Assembly (NCBI RefSeq): GCF_003258705.1 | Contig: NZ_CP029480.1 | Coordinates: forward strand, 2,542,001-2,606,000 | From: Arcticibacterium luteifluviistationis | Lineage (GTDB): Bacteria; Bacteroidota; Bacteroidia; Cytophagales; Spirosomataceae | Length of the DNA: 64,000 nucleotides | Direction: 5' to 3' | Part shown: in pieces, positions 45,504 through 54,810 of the stretch | How positions within the stretch are numbered: position 1 is the stretch's first letter | How the letters are laid out: the number at the start of each line of letters is the position of its first letter | Made by a program: the position numbers and the translations under genes | Notes under the pieces: model-generated | The model's database searches: none | Seen by the model: only the letters and a program-made list of their open reading frames with translations | Told to the model about the DNA's origin: nothing

Positions 45504-46697
45504 TTAGGCATTTGCCAACTCACTCACGGCGTTCCAGGCCATTAAGCCCATTCCTATTTCAATAGCGTTTTCGTCCACATTAAACGTAGGAGTGTGTACG
45601 CCAGAAACTATTCCTTTGGCCTCATTTCTCGTTCCTAATCTATAGAAACAAGAGTCCACCACTTGTGAGTAAAACGCGAAATCTTCCCCTGCCATCCAAA
45701 GGTCAAGGTCTACCACGTTTTCTTTACCCATATAAGTCTCAGCTGCTTTTCTAATCTTTCTAGTCAACTCGGGATTGTTTTCTAAGTAAGGATATCCTCT
45801 GATAACTTCAAATTGACAAGTAGCTCCCATAGATTCTGCCATAGTTTCTGCCATTTTTTTGATGAGTCCTAGGCCTTTTTCACGCCATTCTTCATTCATA
45901 TTTCTAAACGTGCCGTCAATCTTCACTTCGTTAGGAATGACATTGGTAGCACCAAGACCTACTATTTTACCAAAGGTCAAAACAGAAGGATTGGTAGGTT
46001 TTCTGTTTCTAGAGACTATCTGCTGTAAAGCAACAATAATGTGCGAAGCCACTAAAATAGGATCAATGCATTGATCGGGAGCTGCTCCATGCCCACCTTG
46101 ACCTTTCACTGTCAAATAAATTTCATCTGTGCTGGCCATATACATGCCCTCTCTGAAACCTATTTTCCCTACAGGAATATTTGGAGCTACATGCTGCCCG
46201 AGCATACCATCAGGTCTTGGATTTTCTAAAACTCCCTCTTTTATCATGATGGAAGCTCCACCTGGTGCTTTTTCTTCTGCAGGTTGAAAAACCAATTTGA
46301 CAGTTCCTTCAAATTCGTCTTTTATAGCCGTCAATATCTTAGCCGTTCCTAATAAAGAAGTAGTATGTACATCATGCCCACAAGCATGCATCACACCCTC
46401 ATTTTTAGATTTATAAGAAATATCGTTTGCTTCAAAAATCGGTAAAGCGTCCATGTCAGCTCTTAAAGCTACTACCTTTTTTGTTGGGTTTTTACCCTCA
46501 ATAAGTGCCACCACACCTGTACCTGCAATTCCATGCTCAGGTTTCAAACCCATTTCCTTCAATTTGCTGACCACAAAAGCAGATGTTTCATGCTCATGAA
46601 AAGACAGCTCAGGATTTGCGTGTAAATGCCTTCTAATGGCTACTGAGTCTTGAAATTGGTCGGCGGCTAAACCTTTTATTTTATCTATCAGATTCAT
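45504..46697 (-). CDS. M20-family amidohydrolase (N-acyl amino acid/hippurate hydrolase type)
   Basis: 397 residues. The start of the peptidase domain is IRRHLHANPELSFHEHETSA; metal ligands lie in VMHACGHDVHTTSLLG and VFQPAEEKAPGGASIM, and in the C-terminal WMAGEDFAFYSQ; the dimerisation domain is between (GQGGHGAAPDQCIDPI). This subgroup cleaves N-acyl amino acids such as hippurate or N-acetyl amino acids. No signal peptide, so cytoplasmic. Preceded by an exact TAnnTTTG box. Confidence 0.92.
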   Translation of the reverse strand: MNLIDKIKGLAADQFQDSVAIRRHLHANPELSFHEHETSAFVVSKLKEMGLKPEHGIAGTGVVALIEGKNPTKKVVALRADMDALPIFEANDISYKSKNEGVMHACGHDVHTTSLLGTAKILTAIKDEFEGTVKLVFQPAEEKAPGGASIMIKEGVLENPRPDGMLGQHVAPNIPVGKIGFREGMYMASTDEIYLTVKGQGGHGAAPDQCIDPILVASHIIVALQQIVSRNRKPTNPSVLTFGKIVGLGATNVIPNEVKIDGTFRNMNEEWREKGLGLIKKMAETMAESMGATCQFEVIRGYPYLENNPELTRKIRKAAETYMGKENVVDLDLWMAGEDFAFYSQVVDSCFYRLGTRNEAKGIVSGVHTPTFNVDENAIEIGMGLMAWNAVSELANA

Positions 46698-46717
46698 ATC
46701 ACTTATTTATTGCTACA

Positions 46718-46725
46718 CAAAACTA
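46718..46725 (-). promoter_or_regulatory. Bacteroidota -7 box for the M20 gene
   Basis: TAGTTTTG on the minus strand, an exact TAnnTTTG, 21 bases before the ATG at 46697. Confidence 0.6.
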
Positions 46726-46816
46726 CTCGTTTTAAATCTCCTCTACCAGAATCAATTGCAGTATTCTTAGCTAAAAAAACTTCGATTTACTTTCTTTGCT
46801 ATAATTTAGTGTTTCA

Positions 46817-48694
46817 ATGATAGTATTTGTAATGGGTGTTAGCGGCTGTGGAAAATCTACAGTTGGAGATATGTTGGCTAAAGAATTAAACGTTCCATTT
46901 TATGATGGTGATGATTTTCATCCACAAGTTAACATCAATAAAATGAGCGAGGGTATTCCCTTAAATGATGATGACCGACAAGGATGGTTAGAATCAATGA
47001 ATAAAAAGGCTTTAGCAGCAAAAGAAGGTGCAGTCTTTGCTTGTTCCGCTCTCAAAGAAAAATACAGAGAAATCTTATTCAAAAACACTGGTAACGATGC
47101 ATACTTGATTTATTTAGAAGGTTCTTTTGAACTTATAGATGCACGTATGCAGGCTAGAAAAGACCATTTCATGCCACCAGACTTATTAAAATCTCAATTT
47201 GCAACACTCGAAGTTCCAAATTATGGACTTCATATTTCTATTGACCAAAACCCTGAAAACATCTTAAAAGACATCACAAATCAAATGGAAAAACCTACAC
47301 AAGAATTCGGACTAGTGGGATTAGGCGTAATGGGAAAAAGCCTTGCTAGAAATCTCGCAAACCATGGTTTTAACTTAGCTCTTTATAATCGTTATGCAAA
47401 AGGCAGCGAAGAGAAAGTGGCAGAAAGGTTCATAAATGAGTTTGATGAACTGAAAACTGCGAAAGGTTTTGAAGACATGCGAGGTTTTGTACAATCACTA
47501 GAAAAACCAAGAAGGGTTTTCTTAATGGTGAATGCCGGTAAAGTAACAGATTACGTTATTAGTGAGCTTTCTGAATTGCTTGATGAAGGTGACGTTATTA
47601 TTGACGGAGGAAACTCTCACTTTACTAATACAGAAAGACGTGGTGCTGAATTAGCCGAAAAAGGAATTCAGTTTATTGGTACAGGTGTTTCAGGTGGTGA
47701 AGAAGGTGCATTAAAAGGGCCATCTATCATGCCTAGTGGTGATAAAACTGCCTATGACAAAATTGCTCCTTACTTAGAAGCTATTGCTGCAAAAGACAAA
47801 AACGGAAAAGGCTGCTGTACTTATGTAGGAAAAGGTGGCTCAGGCCATTACATAAAAATGGTACATAACGGTATTGAATATGCCGAAATGCAACTATTGG
47901 CAGAGGTGTTTGCCATACTCAGATATAATAATGGTTTATCACCAAATGTAATTTCAACAATTCTTGAAGAATGGAATAAGGGAGTGCTCAGCAGTTATCT
48001 GCTAGAAATCACCTACAAACTTCTTAAGAAGAAAGAAGGTGATAAATACATGGTAGATATTATTCTAGACCAAGCTGGTAATAAAGGTACAGGCAGCTGG
48101 ACCACAGAATCAATGGCAACTTTAGGTATTCCGGCCACTATGATTTCTTCCGCTTTATTTGCTAGGTATATTTCTGCTTTTAGAACCAAGAGAACAGAAT
48201 TGACTGCCAAGTTTGACTTCAAAATTGAAAATCAGTCAACAACCGAAGTGGAGGATTTGAAAAAGGCTTATTTACTGGCAAGGCTTGTTAATCATCAGCA
48301 AGGTTTTGAACTAATAGCAGAAGCTTCTTCAAGATACGAATGGGGTTTAAACCTTTCTGAAATTGCTAGAATTTGGACGAATGGCTGTATTATTCGGTCG
48401 GGATTAATGGAGACTTTGATAGATACTTTAAAGAATAGTACTTCGCTCCTACTGTCAGAGAATAAGGAAAAACTAAGCTCGGAACTTCAGGCCTTAAGAA
48501 ATATAGCTACAGTGGGCATTAATTCAGGTATTTCGATGCCTTGTCACTTATCTGCTTTAGATTATTTAAATGCCAATTTATATAATCACCCTACGGCAAA
48601 TATTATTCAAGCTCAGCGTGATTTCTTTGGTGCTCATACTTATAAACGTGTAGATGCTGCTAATGGTAAGTCTTACCATACTATTTGGGAGTAG
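46817..48694 (+). CDS. Fusion of gluconokinase and 6-phosphogluconate dehydrogenase
   Basis: 625 residues. Residues ~1-155 are a complete gluconokinase of the GntK type: P-loop MGVSGCGKSTVG, DGDDFHP, ACSALKEKYREIL and the DHFMPPDLLKSQFATLE end. After a short linker (NQMEKPTQEFG) residues ~163-625 are a full decarboxylating 6-phosphogluconate dehydrogenase: GLVGLGVMGKSLARNLANHG, GVSGGEEGALKGPSIMPSG, GSGHYIKMVHNGIEYAEMQL and LDQAGNKGTGSWTTESM. One polypeptide would convert gluconate to 6-phosphogluconate and then to ribulose 5-phosphate, CO2 and NADPH. No frameshift between the halves; each half has normal length. No neighbouring gluconate transporter. Confidence 0.93.
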   Translation: MIVFVMGVSGCGKSTVGDMLAKELNVPFYDGDDFHPQVNINKMSEGIPLNDDDRQGWLESMNKKALAAKEGAVFACSALKEKYREILFKNTGNDAYLIYLEGSFELIDARMQARKDHFMPPDLLKSQFATLEVPNYGLHISIDQNPENILKDITNQMEKPTQEFGLVGLGVMGKSLARNLANHGFNLALYNRYAKGSEEKVAERFINEFDELKTAKGFEDMRGFVQSLEKPRRVFLMVNAGKVTDYVISELSELLDEGDVIIDGGNSHFTNTERRGAELAEKGIQFIGTGVSGGEEGALKGPSIMPSGDKTAYDKIAPYLEAIAAKDKNGKGCCTYVGKGGSGHYIKMVHNGIEYAEMQLLAEVFAILRYNNGLSPNVISTILEEWNKGVLSSYLLEITYKLLKKKEGDKYMVDIILDQAGNKGTGSWTTESMATLGIPATMISSALFARYISAFRTKRTELTAKFDFKIENQSTTEVEDLKKAYLLARLVNHQQGFELIAEASSRYEWGLNLSEIARIWTNGCIIRSGLMETLIDTLKNSTSLLLSENKEKLSSELQALRNIATVGINSGISMPCHLSALDYLNANLYNHPTANIIQAQRDFFGAHTYKRVDAANGKSYHTIWE

Positions 48695-48695
48695 C

Positions 48696-49121
48696 TTATC
48701 TTAGATGTTTGGATAGTTTAGCTTTAAGGTGTGCTGGTAGGTAGAAACCTTCAATCTTTTCCAACTCATTTCCCTTTGAGTCGGTTACAATTAATGTTGG
48801 AAAAGATTTAACACCATATTTTCCGCTTGCTTCCAAACCGTCAAAGGAATCAGCATCTAGTTTATACATACTATAATTCCTTTTTATAAAAGAATCTAAA
48901 ACAGGATCTGAATAGGTTTCGCTTTCCATTCTTATACACGGAGCACACCAGCTAGCCCAAAAATCAATAAGTATTGGCTTTTGCTTTAGTTGCCCCTCCA
49001 AAATTATATCATCAATTCCCCCTTTATAAAGACTTATTTGATTTTTAACTTTTACCGGTGACTTTACTGTACAGCCAATAAAGAAAAACAACATCGAAAA
49101 AGTTATAAGTATATATTTCAT
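48696..49121 (-). CDS. Thioredoxin-fold lipoprotein
   Basis: 141 residues. Lipoprotein signal MKYILITFSMLFFFIGC (Cys17). Thioredoxin fold with active site Cys-Ala-Pro-Cys in LIDFWASWCAPCIRMESE and the cis-Pro in VKSFPTLIVTDSKG. The CAPC pair is unusual compared with CGPC and fits the DsbD C-terminal/thioredoxin_7-like group. It should reduce or relay electrons to periplasmic disulfides. Convergent with the gluconokinase fusion (1-base gap). Confidence 0.88.
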   Translation of the reverse strand: MKYILITFSMLFFFIGCTVKSPVKVKNQISLYKGGIDDIILEGQLKQKPILIDFWASWCAPCIRMESETYSDPVLDSFIKRNYSMYKLDADSFDGLEASGKYGVKSFPTLIVTDSKGNELEKIEGFYLPAHLKAKLSKHLR

Positions 49122-49153
49122 AGAGGTAAATTTGGGCGATATTTATGTATTAA

Positions 49154-49174
49154 AAAAGGGGACAAGCCCCTTTT
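49154..49174 (-). terminator. Terminator after the repeat protein gene
   Basis: AAAAGGGG and CCCCTTTT with a 5-base loop, extended by T in the minus direction, 28 bases past the stop at 49202. Confidence 0.75.
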
Positions 49175-49201
49175 CTAACGATTCATATTTGTAATTCTTA
49201 C

Positions 49202-51394
49202 TTAGTAAGCTACTCCAAGAGATTTTAACGTCTCTAAATTCAAGTTTCCTTGAGGAAGTTTCTTATCTAATTGATACTTAAGAAGAGCAGCTTTTGTCTG
49301 TCTTCCAAAAACATTATCAATAGGACCTGGATTGTAACCCTTATCTCTAAGTGCTATTTGAATAGACCTGATTCTATCTGTTGTAATTTTTGATTGGCAT
49401 AATACTTCTACCCAGTCATTATATTCGATTTCACTCGATAAACTCGCGAAACTATATGCATCAAATTCTGCATCAATCTTAGACTCTCTACTACTTGCCG
49501 GAGTTTTCACTACCGTTTTACTAATATTAGTAAACACAGCTGGAATTGTTATTTCATTTGAAGAAGCAATCTTATCAACTGACTGTCTGGTTATAGTCGT
49601 GAAAGTTGCAGGAATTGCCACTTCTCTAGTAGTTGGCTGCTTATCAATCAGGTATTTTGTAACCGTTGCATATTCGGCAGGTACATCAAGACTAGTGACT
49701 CTTGCACCACAGCCATTGTTATTAGTCGCTACTGCGTTTGAACCATCAAGGTTTCCTAAATTATCTTTACAGTTATACTTTTTAACTGTTCTAAACTGAG
49801 CAGGTACTTCTAGCTCTCTGGTACTTGCGGGCTTAACTAATACCGTTCTACTTTTTGCTACATATTCAGCAGGTATTACTACTTCGCGAACTGTAGCTTC
49901 GGTTGCTAAAACATCCACACTGTAAGTTTGATACTTTTCAGCAATTGCGTTTGTTGCCACTGAAGCAGACTTGTCAAGCACCTGACGAGTTATAGTTTCA
50001 TAAACTGCAGGAACTGTGTACTCCTTAACCTCAGCATCTTTTACTAATACTGTTTTAGTTACTGAAGTATACTGTGCCGTGTTAACACCATTCTTAAATG
50101 CACTAGCACCAGAAAGTGAACCCTTTGCATTATCTGTATAACCATCAAAAACAGCTCTGCTTACTGTTCTATAAACAGCTGGAATTTCTTTCTCAACTAC
50201 GCTGGCTGGTGTAGCAAGAACCGTTCTTGTGATTGTCTTTGTTTGAGCTGGAGATGTAGTTTCCGAAACACTCGCTGCTTTTTTCAACACCTTTTTAGTG
50301 ATTGTCTTATAAACCGCTGGTACTTCCACTAAACAAATAATACTACAATCATCAGGATTTGCAGAAAGACATGATGGGTCTTTTCCTTGCTCATATTTTG
50401 TGAAAGAATCTTTCACTTTAACTCTTTCTGTTACAGTTTCATAAACTGCTGGTGTACTTCTAAGGTTTTTGATAGCTTCTCTTATTACAACCGTTTCCGT
50501 CTCCGTTTTATAAGTAGCAGGTATTACTACATATGTCTTACTAGCCGCCTTTACTAAAAATTGTTCTGTAACAGTTTTATACTTTGGCAATTTGGCTCCA
50601 CTTACACTAGGTGCTGCATCTCTAGTTTTAAAACTTTGTTTTTCAGTTTTAAACTGAGCTGGAATAACTTCATATTTAACGTATGAAGGTTTCACCATAA
50701 TTCTTTCCGTTTCTGTTTTAAAACTTACGTTATTATCAGCATTTAGAACGCTGTAACCTTGATTAGTAAGAAACCTTCTTGTTTCCTTCTTATAGGTAGC
50801 AGGCACTACTTCTAATCTTTTACTGGCCTCTTTTACTAATACATTTTCAGTAATAGTTTCAAAAGTTGCAGGGATTACCTCAATAGTCTTGTAGGCTTCT
50901 TTTACCAGCTTAGTTTCTTCAATAGGTGTGAAACATGGCTCATTAAGTTCTCTTGCATTAAGAGCTCTACCGTTTACACTTTCGCCAGCACATGAAAGAA
51001 TTGAAAAACTCTTATAAGCTGGAGAAGACATATAACGCTCCGTAGCTGTTTTATAAGTACCAGAATTAGGAACCAACTCTACTCTATTAGCAGCGTCTCT
51101 GGTCATAAAACTTTCTTGAGTACTTTTAAAAACTGGCTGATTAACGCTAAATCTTGAACTCGCTTCTTTCACAAGAACAGAAATACTTTCAGTATCCAGT
51201 GAAGCGGGAATCACTTGAAAAGCATTAGCTTCTTCTTTTGCAGTAAATCGCTGTGTTTCTTCATCAAAAACCATTGGTTTTAAACATTTTGCGTAACATT
51301 TACCAGGAATGGCATTGGGAGGTAAATCTGTTTGGCCAAAAGAATAAGAGACCGTCAGAAATAATGCACTAAGGCTTAGTACTATTTTTTTCAT
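49202..51394 (-). CDS. Large exported repeat protein with C-terminal peptidoglycan-binding domain
   Basis: 730 residues from ATG 51394 (12 more codons open upstream). Signal peptide MKKIVLSLSALFLTVSYSFG. Next is PPNAIPGKCYAKCLKPMVFD, a Cys-containing lead-in seen in other Bacteroidota envelope proteins. Then roughly twenty degenerate repeats of 25-30 residues, each of the form valine/isoleucine-Pro-Ala-x-Tyr/Phe-x-Thr-x-Thr, followed by VLVKxA (examples: IPATYKTETETVVIREA, VPAVYETITRQVLDKSA, IPAEYVAKSRTVLVKPA). Three repeats carry longer Cys- or Gly/Asn-rich loops. The last ~65 residues are a PG_binding_1 domain (SIQIALRDKGYNPGPIDNVF, GRQTKAALLKYQLDKKL). It probably spans the periplasm, tied to peptidoglycan. 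Function unknown. Confidence 0.85.
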   Translation of the reverse strand: MKKIVLSLSALFLTVSYSFGQTDLPPNAIPGKCYAKCLKPMVFDEETQRFTAKEEANAFQVIPASLDTESISVLVKEASSRFSVNQPVFKSTQESFMTRDAANRVELVPNSGTYKTATERYMSSPAYKSFSILSCAGESVNGRALNARELNEPCFTPIEETKLVKEAYKTIEVIPATFETITENVLVKEASKRLEVVPATYKKETRRFLTNQGYSVLNADNNVSFKTETERIMVKPSYVKYEVIPAQFKTEKQSFKTRDAAPSVSGAKLPKYKTVTEQFLVKAASKTYVVIPATYKTETETVVIREAIKNLRSTPAVYETVTERVKVKDSFTKYEQGKDPSCLSANPDDCSIICLVEVPAVYKTITKKVLKKAASVSETTSPAQTKTITRTVLATPASVVEKEIPAVYRTVSRAVFDGYTDNAKGSLSGASAFKNGVNTAQYTSVTKTVLVKDAEVKEYTVPAVYETITRQVLDKSASVATNAIAEKYQTYSVDVLATEATVREVVIPAEYVAKSRTVLVKPASTRELEVPAQFRTVKKYNCKDNLGNLDGSNAVATNNNGCGARVTSLDVPAEYATVTKYLIDKQPTTREVAIPATFTTITRQSVDKIASSNEITIPAVFTNISKTVVKTPASSRESKIDAEFDAYSFASLSSEIEYNDWVEVLCQSKITTDRIRSIQIALRDKGYNPGPIDNVFGRQTKAALLKYQLDKKLPQGNLNLETLKSLGVAY

Positions 51395-51776
51395 ATTAAA
51401 GGGGTTTTTTAAGTAATTAAGAGACCTCATACATATCGTGTATGCTAGCGTCTCATACTTAAGACTATATGTAGACCAAAGGTCACATGTACATCTACCA
51501 ATTCCCCTAGAACGTCGAATTTATATATACATAATGCAATTATTTATTTAAATACTTATAGCAATTTCTCTCAAAATAGTAGCATTGTGATAAAGATTAT
51601 TACTTCTTTACTATTCCTATAATCTAGGTCAATTGTCTTAAACAGCAGATTCCAACAATTTTTTGCTATTTAAAATCACTCGTAAAAAGAAAAAATTCAA
51701 GGCTTATTAAAATAAATTTCAATAAACCTTGAATTCTATAAGTCAGGTCAACACTAATCTAAAATGTTTACCCTTA
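51395..51776. other. Non-coding gap upstream of the repeat-protein gene, with a hairpin
   Basis: About 380 AT-rich bases. In the leader of the repeat-protein gene, GAGAC (51421-51425), CATAC (51428-51432), GTATG (51440-51444) and GTCTC (51450-51454) form a two-part stem around a 7-base loop. No exact TAnnTTTG box was found. The remaining ~320 bases hold nothing recognisable. Confidence 0.45.
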
Positions 51777-53090
51777 TTAAACTGCCTTAAATTTCCCAGG
51801 AACCGGAATCGGATAGAATCCGTCAGCATCTGGCAATGACTTAGGCATAGAATCCCAAGTAAAGCTTTCTGGTGCCAAAGAAATTTCAGATTTAAGAGCT
51901 TCTTCCATAGTGATTTTTTGACCAGAATAAGTCGCCATTCTACCTAAAATAGAAGTCATGGTACTCATAGCACCATTAACAGCATCATTTACAGGAATAT
52001 TATTGACAATATTATGGAAAAGAACATCATGCTCTACTTGATAAGGATTCTTATCTTCTCTCCCTCTATGTCTCCAAAGGCTATTACCCTTTAGATCCAT
52101 TATTTTGCCTTCAGTAGCACGTCCCTTAGTACCTACTAGGTGCTCTGAAACATTAGCTACTGTACCAGGTTGGTGACGGCATTGGCTATCCAATATCATT
52201 CCATCGGCATATTCAAATTGAACCACATGGTGGTCAAAAATCTCACCATATTCTTTGCCTTTTCTTACTTCTCTTCCGCCAATACCGATAGCTTCTGTAG
52301 GATATCCTCCTTTAAACCAGTTGATAACATCAATATTGTGAATATGCTGCTCAGAGATATGGTCTCCACATAACCACACGAAATAATACCAGTTTCTCAT
52401 TTGGTACTCCATTTCGGTCATGCTGTCTTCACGTTTTTTGACCCAAACACCATCATTATTCCAGTAACATCTTGCCGATACTATATCGCCAATCATCCCT
52501 TGGTCTATTACTCTTTTATGAGTTTCTAAGTAAGATTTTTGATAATGTCTTTGAAGACCTACTACTACCTTAAGGTCTTTCTTTTTGGCTGCTTCAGCAG
52601 CATCCAAAACTCTTCTAATTCCTGGAGCATCTGTAGCTACAGGCTTTTCCATAAATACGTGCTTGTTCTGACGAACAGCCTCTTCAAAATGGATAGGTCT
52701 AAAACCCGGAGGTGTAGTCAATATTACTACATCTGCTAGTGCAATTGCTTTTTTATAAGCATCAAAACCAACAAACTTATTTTCTTCAGGTACTTGTACT
52801 CTACCAGCTACTTCACCTTCTAAAGCCCTACCAGATGTTAATTTTTTATAGCAATCATCTAATCTATCGCGGAAAGCATCTGCCATGGCAACCAACTTTA
52901 CATTTTCTTTAACAGACAATGCTTGGAATGCCGCACCAGAACCTCTACCTCCACAGCCTATAAGAGCCACTTTAACTTCGTCAGCTCCACTATAAAAGGC
53001 AGATGACATTAATGGATTCGCAATTAGGGCGGTTCCGCCCGCAAACATAGCAGAGTTTTTAATAAAGGCTCTACGATTTAAATCTTTCAT
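51777..53090 (-). CDS. Exported Gfo/Idh/MocA-family oxidoreductase
   Basis: 437 residues. A Tat-like N-terminus, NRRAFIKNSAMFAGGTALIA, suggests export with the bound cofactor. NAD(P)-binding Rossmann motif VALIGCGGRGSGAAFQAL; the conserved Lys in EKPVATDAPGIRR (MEKPV) and the second domain with HQVEHDVLF-like and GRATEGKIMDLKGNS segments. Such proteins act on sugars or sugar derivatives in the periplasm. It follows the SUMF1-domain gene by 94 bases on the same strand. Substrate unknown. Confidence 0.9.
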   Translation of the reverse strand: MKDLNRRAFIKNSAMFAGGTALIANPLMSSAFYSGADEVKVALIGCGGRGSGAAFQALSVKENVKLVAMADAFRDRLDDCYKKLTSGRALEGEVAGRVQVPEENKFVGFDAYKKAIALADVVILTTPPGFRPIHFEEAVRQNKHVFMEKPVATDAPGIRRVLDAAEAAKKKDLKVVVGLQRHYQKSYLETHKRVIDQGMIGDIVSARCYWNNDGVWVKKREDSMTEMEYQMRNWYYFVWLCGDHISEQHIHNIDVINWFKGGYPTEAIGIGGREVRKGKEYGEIFDHHVVQFEYADGMILDSQCRHQPGTVANVSEHLVGTKGRATEGKIMDLKGNSLWRHRGREDKNPYQVEHDVLFHNIVNNIPVNDAVNGAMSTMTSILGRMATYSGQKITMEEALKSEISLAPESFTWDSMPKSLPDADGFYPIPVPGKFKAV

Positions 53091-53184
53091 TATTTCAAAG
53101 GGTTTTTAAATGGTTGAATAATTAAAACTAAAGAAAAGAGGCGATAAAAGGAAAATTACTAGTCGAACCGCCACTTTTTAATGA

Positions 53185-54132
53185 CTATTTGTCCTTAGGA
53201 GGGGGAGCAAAATACTTTTGAATCTCTGCTTTTGATGGTTGTACGGCTGGCCTCACCAATCTGAATCCTAAAAACGGAGCATCTGTTAGCCACCAATCGG
53301 ACTTTGGTATTTGAGGATCCGTTCTCTTTAATCTTTCAGTAGAACCTGTCCTTGCTGCCGAACGAAGTGCATCTGCATCATCGTCCCAGTTTCCACCTTT
53401 TATAGTATGGGGATATAACGTAGTAGGTTCAAAATAAGGGTCTTTTACACCATTTTTAAGCTCTGAATGAAGATTGCCCTTATATTGGTCTGACGTCCAC
53501 TCTGACACATTGCCATACATGTCGTAAAGTCCCCATTCGTTTGGCTTCTTCTCTCCTACCAAAGCATAAGCTCCGTCAGAATTGGCATAAGACCAAGCAT
53601 AATCATCTAGCTGACTGACATCATCTCCAAAGTGCCAAGCCGTGGTACTTCCTGCTCTTGCAGCATATTCCCATTCGGCTTCTGTTGGCAAACGATAAAA
53701 TACACCTGTTTTTTTATAAAGCCACTCGCAAAAAGACCTTGCGGCATACTGCGTTACATTACAAACGGGAAATCCTCCATTTTTACCTTGACCAAAAGAC
53801 ATCTCCACATAAGGTTTGGTAGGCCTTGAGATACCATCAAGTACCAAATTCTTGTCAATTTCTAATTCACTGTTTTGATAAATCAAATACAAATCCCAAG
53901 TGGTTTCATATTTCGCCATCCAAAAAGGACTTACTTCCACTTTAACTTGCGGACCTTCATTTTCCTTTCTTAGTGACTCACTTTCTGGGCTTCCAAACAA
54001 AAACTCCCCACCGGGTATGGCAAGCATATCAAAACCTTCATGTGTGTTAGGTATTTCTTGATGATAATCTTCTATATCCTTCTGATTTGTAGTTAGCGTA
54101 AAAAGCAGGATAAAACTTAAAATAATTTTCAT
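53185..54132 (-). CDS. SUMF1/formylglycine-generating-enzyme-like protein, exported, without the catalytic cysteines
   Basis: 315 residues with a signal peptide (MKIILSFILLFTLTTNQ). The FGE-sulfatase fold is clear: IPGGEFLFGSPESESLRKEN, FWMAKYETTWDLYLIY, YRLPTEAEWEYAARAG, LYDMYGNVSEWTSDQY, GFRLVRP. In true FGE, two cysteines follow the RVxRGGS motif; here the matching stretch is IKGGNWDDDADALRSAARTG, without Cys. So the copper-dependent oxidation is unlikely and the domain probably binds another ligand, as in many SUMF1 paralogues. Its ATG abuts the rnhB stop directly. Followed by the Gfo/Idh/MocA gene. Confidence 0.87.
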   Translation of the reverse strand: MKIILSFILLFTLTTNQKDIEDYHQEIPNTHEGFDMLAIPGGEFLFGSPESESLRKENEGPQVKVEVSPFWMAKYETTWDLYLIYQNSELEIDKNLVLDGISRPTKPYVEMSFGQGKNGGFPVCNVTQYAARSFCEWLYKKTGVFYRLPTEAEWEYAARAGSTTAWHFGDDVSQLDDYAWSYANSDGAYALVGEKKPNEWGLYDMYGNVSEWTSDQYKGNLHSELKNGVKDPYFEPTTLYPHTIKGGNWDDDADALRSAARTGSTERLKRTDPQIPKSDWWLTDAPFLGFRLVRPAVQPSKAEIQKYFAPPPKDK

Positions 54133-54729
54133 TTATATTTTTTCAATTTCGGGTTTCAATAGTCTAAAAGTCATTCTGTGCAAATAGGTTACACCATGCT
54201 CTTTGATGGCTGCTCTATGCTTTATGGTAGGATAACCTGCATTAGTTTCCCATCCATATTGCGGAAATTCTTGTGCATAGCTATCCATCAGTTTATCTCT
54301 ATATGTTTTCGCTAAAATACTAGCAGCCGCTATGCTTTGGTATTTTCCATCACCTTTTATAATGCAAGTATGCGGAATAGATAAATAAGGAACAAATCTA
54401 TTTCCGTCCACCAAAAGATGTTCTGGCTTTATAGAAAGAAGTTTTGTGGCCTTATGCATAGCTAAAATACTGGCTTGCAAAATATTAATTTCGTCAATCT
54501 CTGTTTGAGAACAAATACCGACAGCATAAGCCAAAGCATCTTTTTTTATTATTTCTGCCATACGTTCACGATCTTTCTTGCCAATCTGCTTAGAATCGTT
54601 AAGCTCTAAATTGTCATAATCTTTTGGCATTATCACGGCAGCAGCCACTACTGGACCTGCTAAACAGCCTCTTCCGGCTTCGTCTAATCCTGCTTCTATA
54701 CAGTCTTTATTAAAATAGGGTTTAAGCAT
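54133..54729 (-). CDS. rnhB: Ribonuclease HII
   Basis: 198 residues. Catalytic acids: Asp and Glu in AGLDEAGRGCLAGPVVAAAV, Asp in LLVDGNRF; further conserved KGDGKYQSIAAASILAKTYRD and GYPTIKHRAAIKEHG. It cleaves RNA in RNA/DNA hybrids and at single ribonucleotides. Cytoplasmic, normal length. First gene in a transcript that runs into the SUMF1-domain gene with no gap. Confidence 0.96.
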   Translation of the reverse strand: MLKPYFNKDCIEAGLDEAGRGCLAGPVVAAAVIMPKDYDNLELNDSKQIGKKDRERMAEIIKKDALAYAVGICSQTEIDEINILQASILAMHKATKLLSIKPEHLLVDGNRFVPYLSIPHTCIIKGDGKYQSIAAASILAKTYRDKLMDSYAQEFPQYGWETNAGYPTIKHRAAIKEHGVTYLHRMTFRLLKPEIEKI

Positions 54730-54753
54730 GTATGCAAGTTAGATAAAGAACAC

Positions 54754-54784
54754 AAAAAAAGCAGCCCCTTTTCAGAGACTGCTT
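54754..54784 (-). terminator. Terminator after gltD
   Basis: 9-bp stem with two G-T wobbles (AGCAGTCTC against GGGGCTGCT on the minus strand), 6-base loop, then seven T. It ends the gltBD transcript 27 bases past the gltD stop and before rnhB. Confidence 0.85.
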
Positions 54785-54810
54785 CAATATATTTTGAGAT
54801 AATTAATTAT

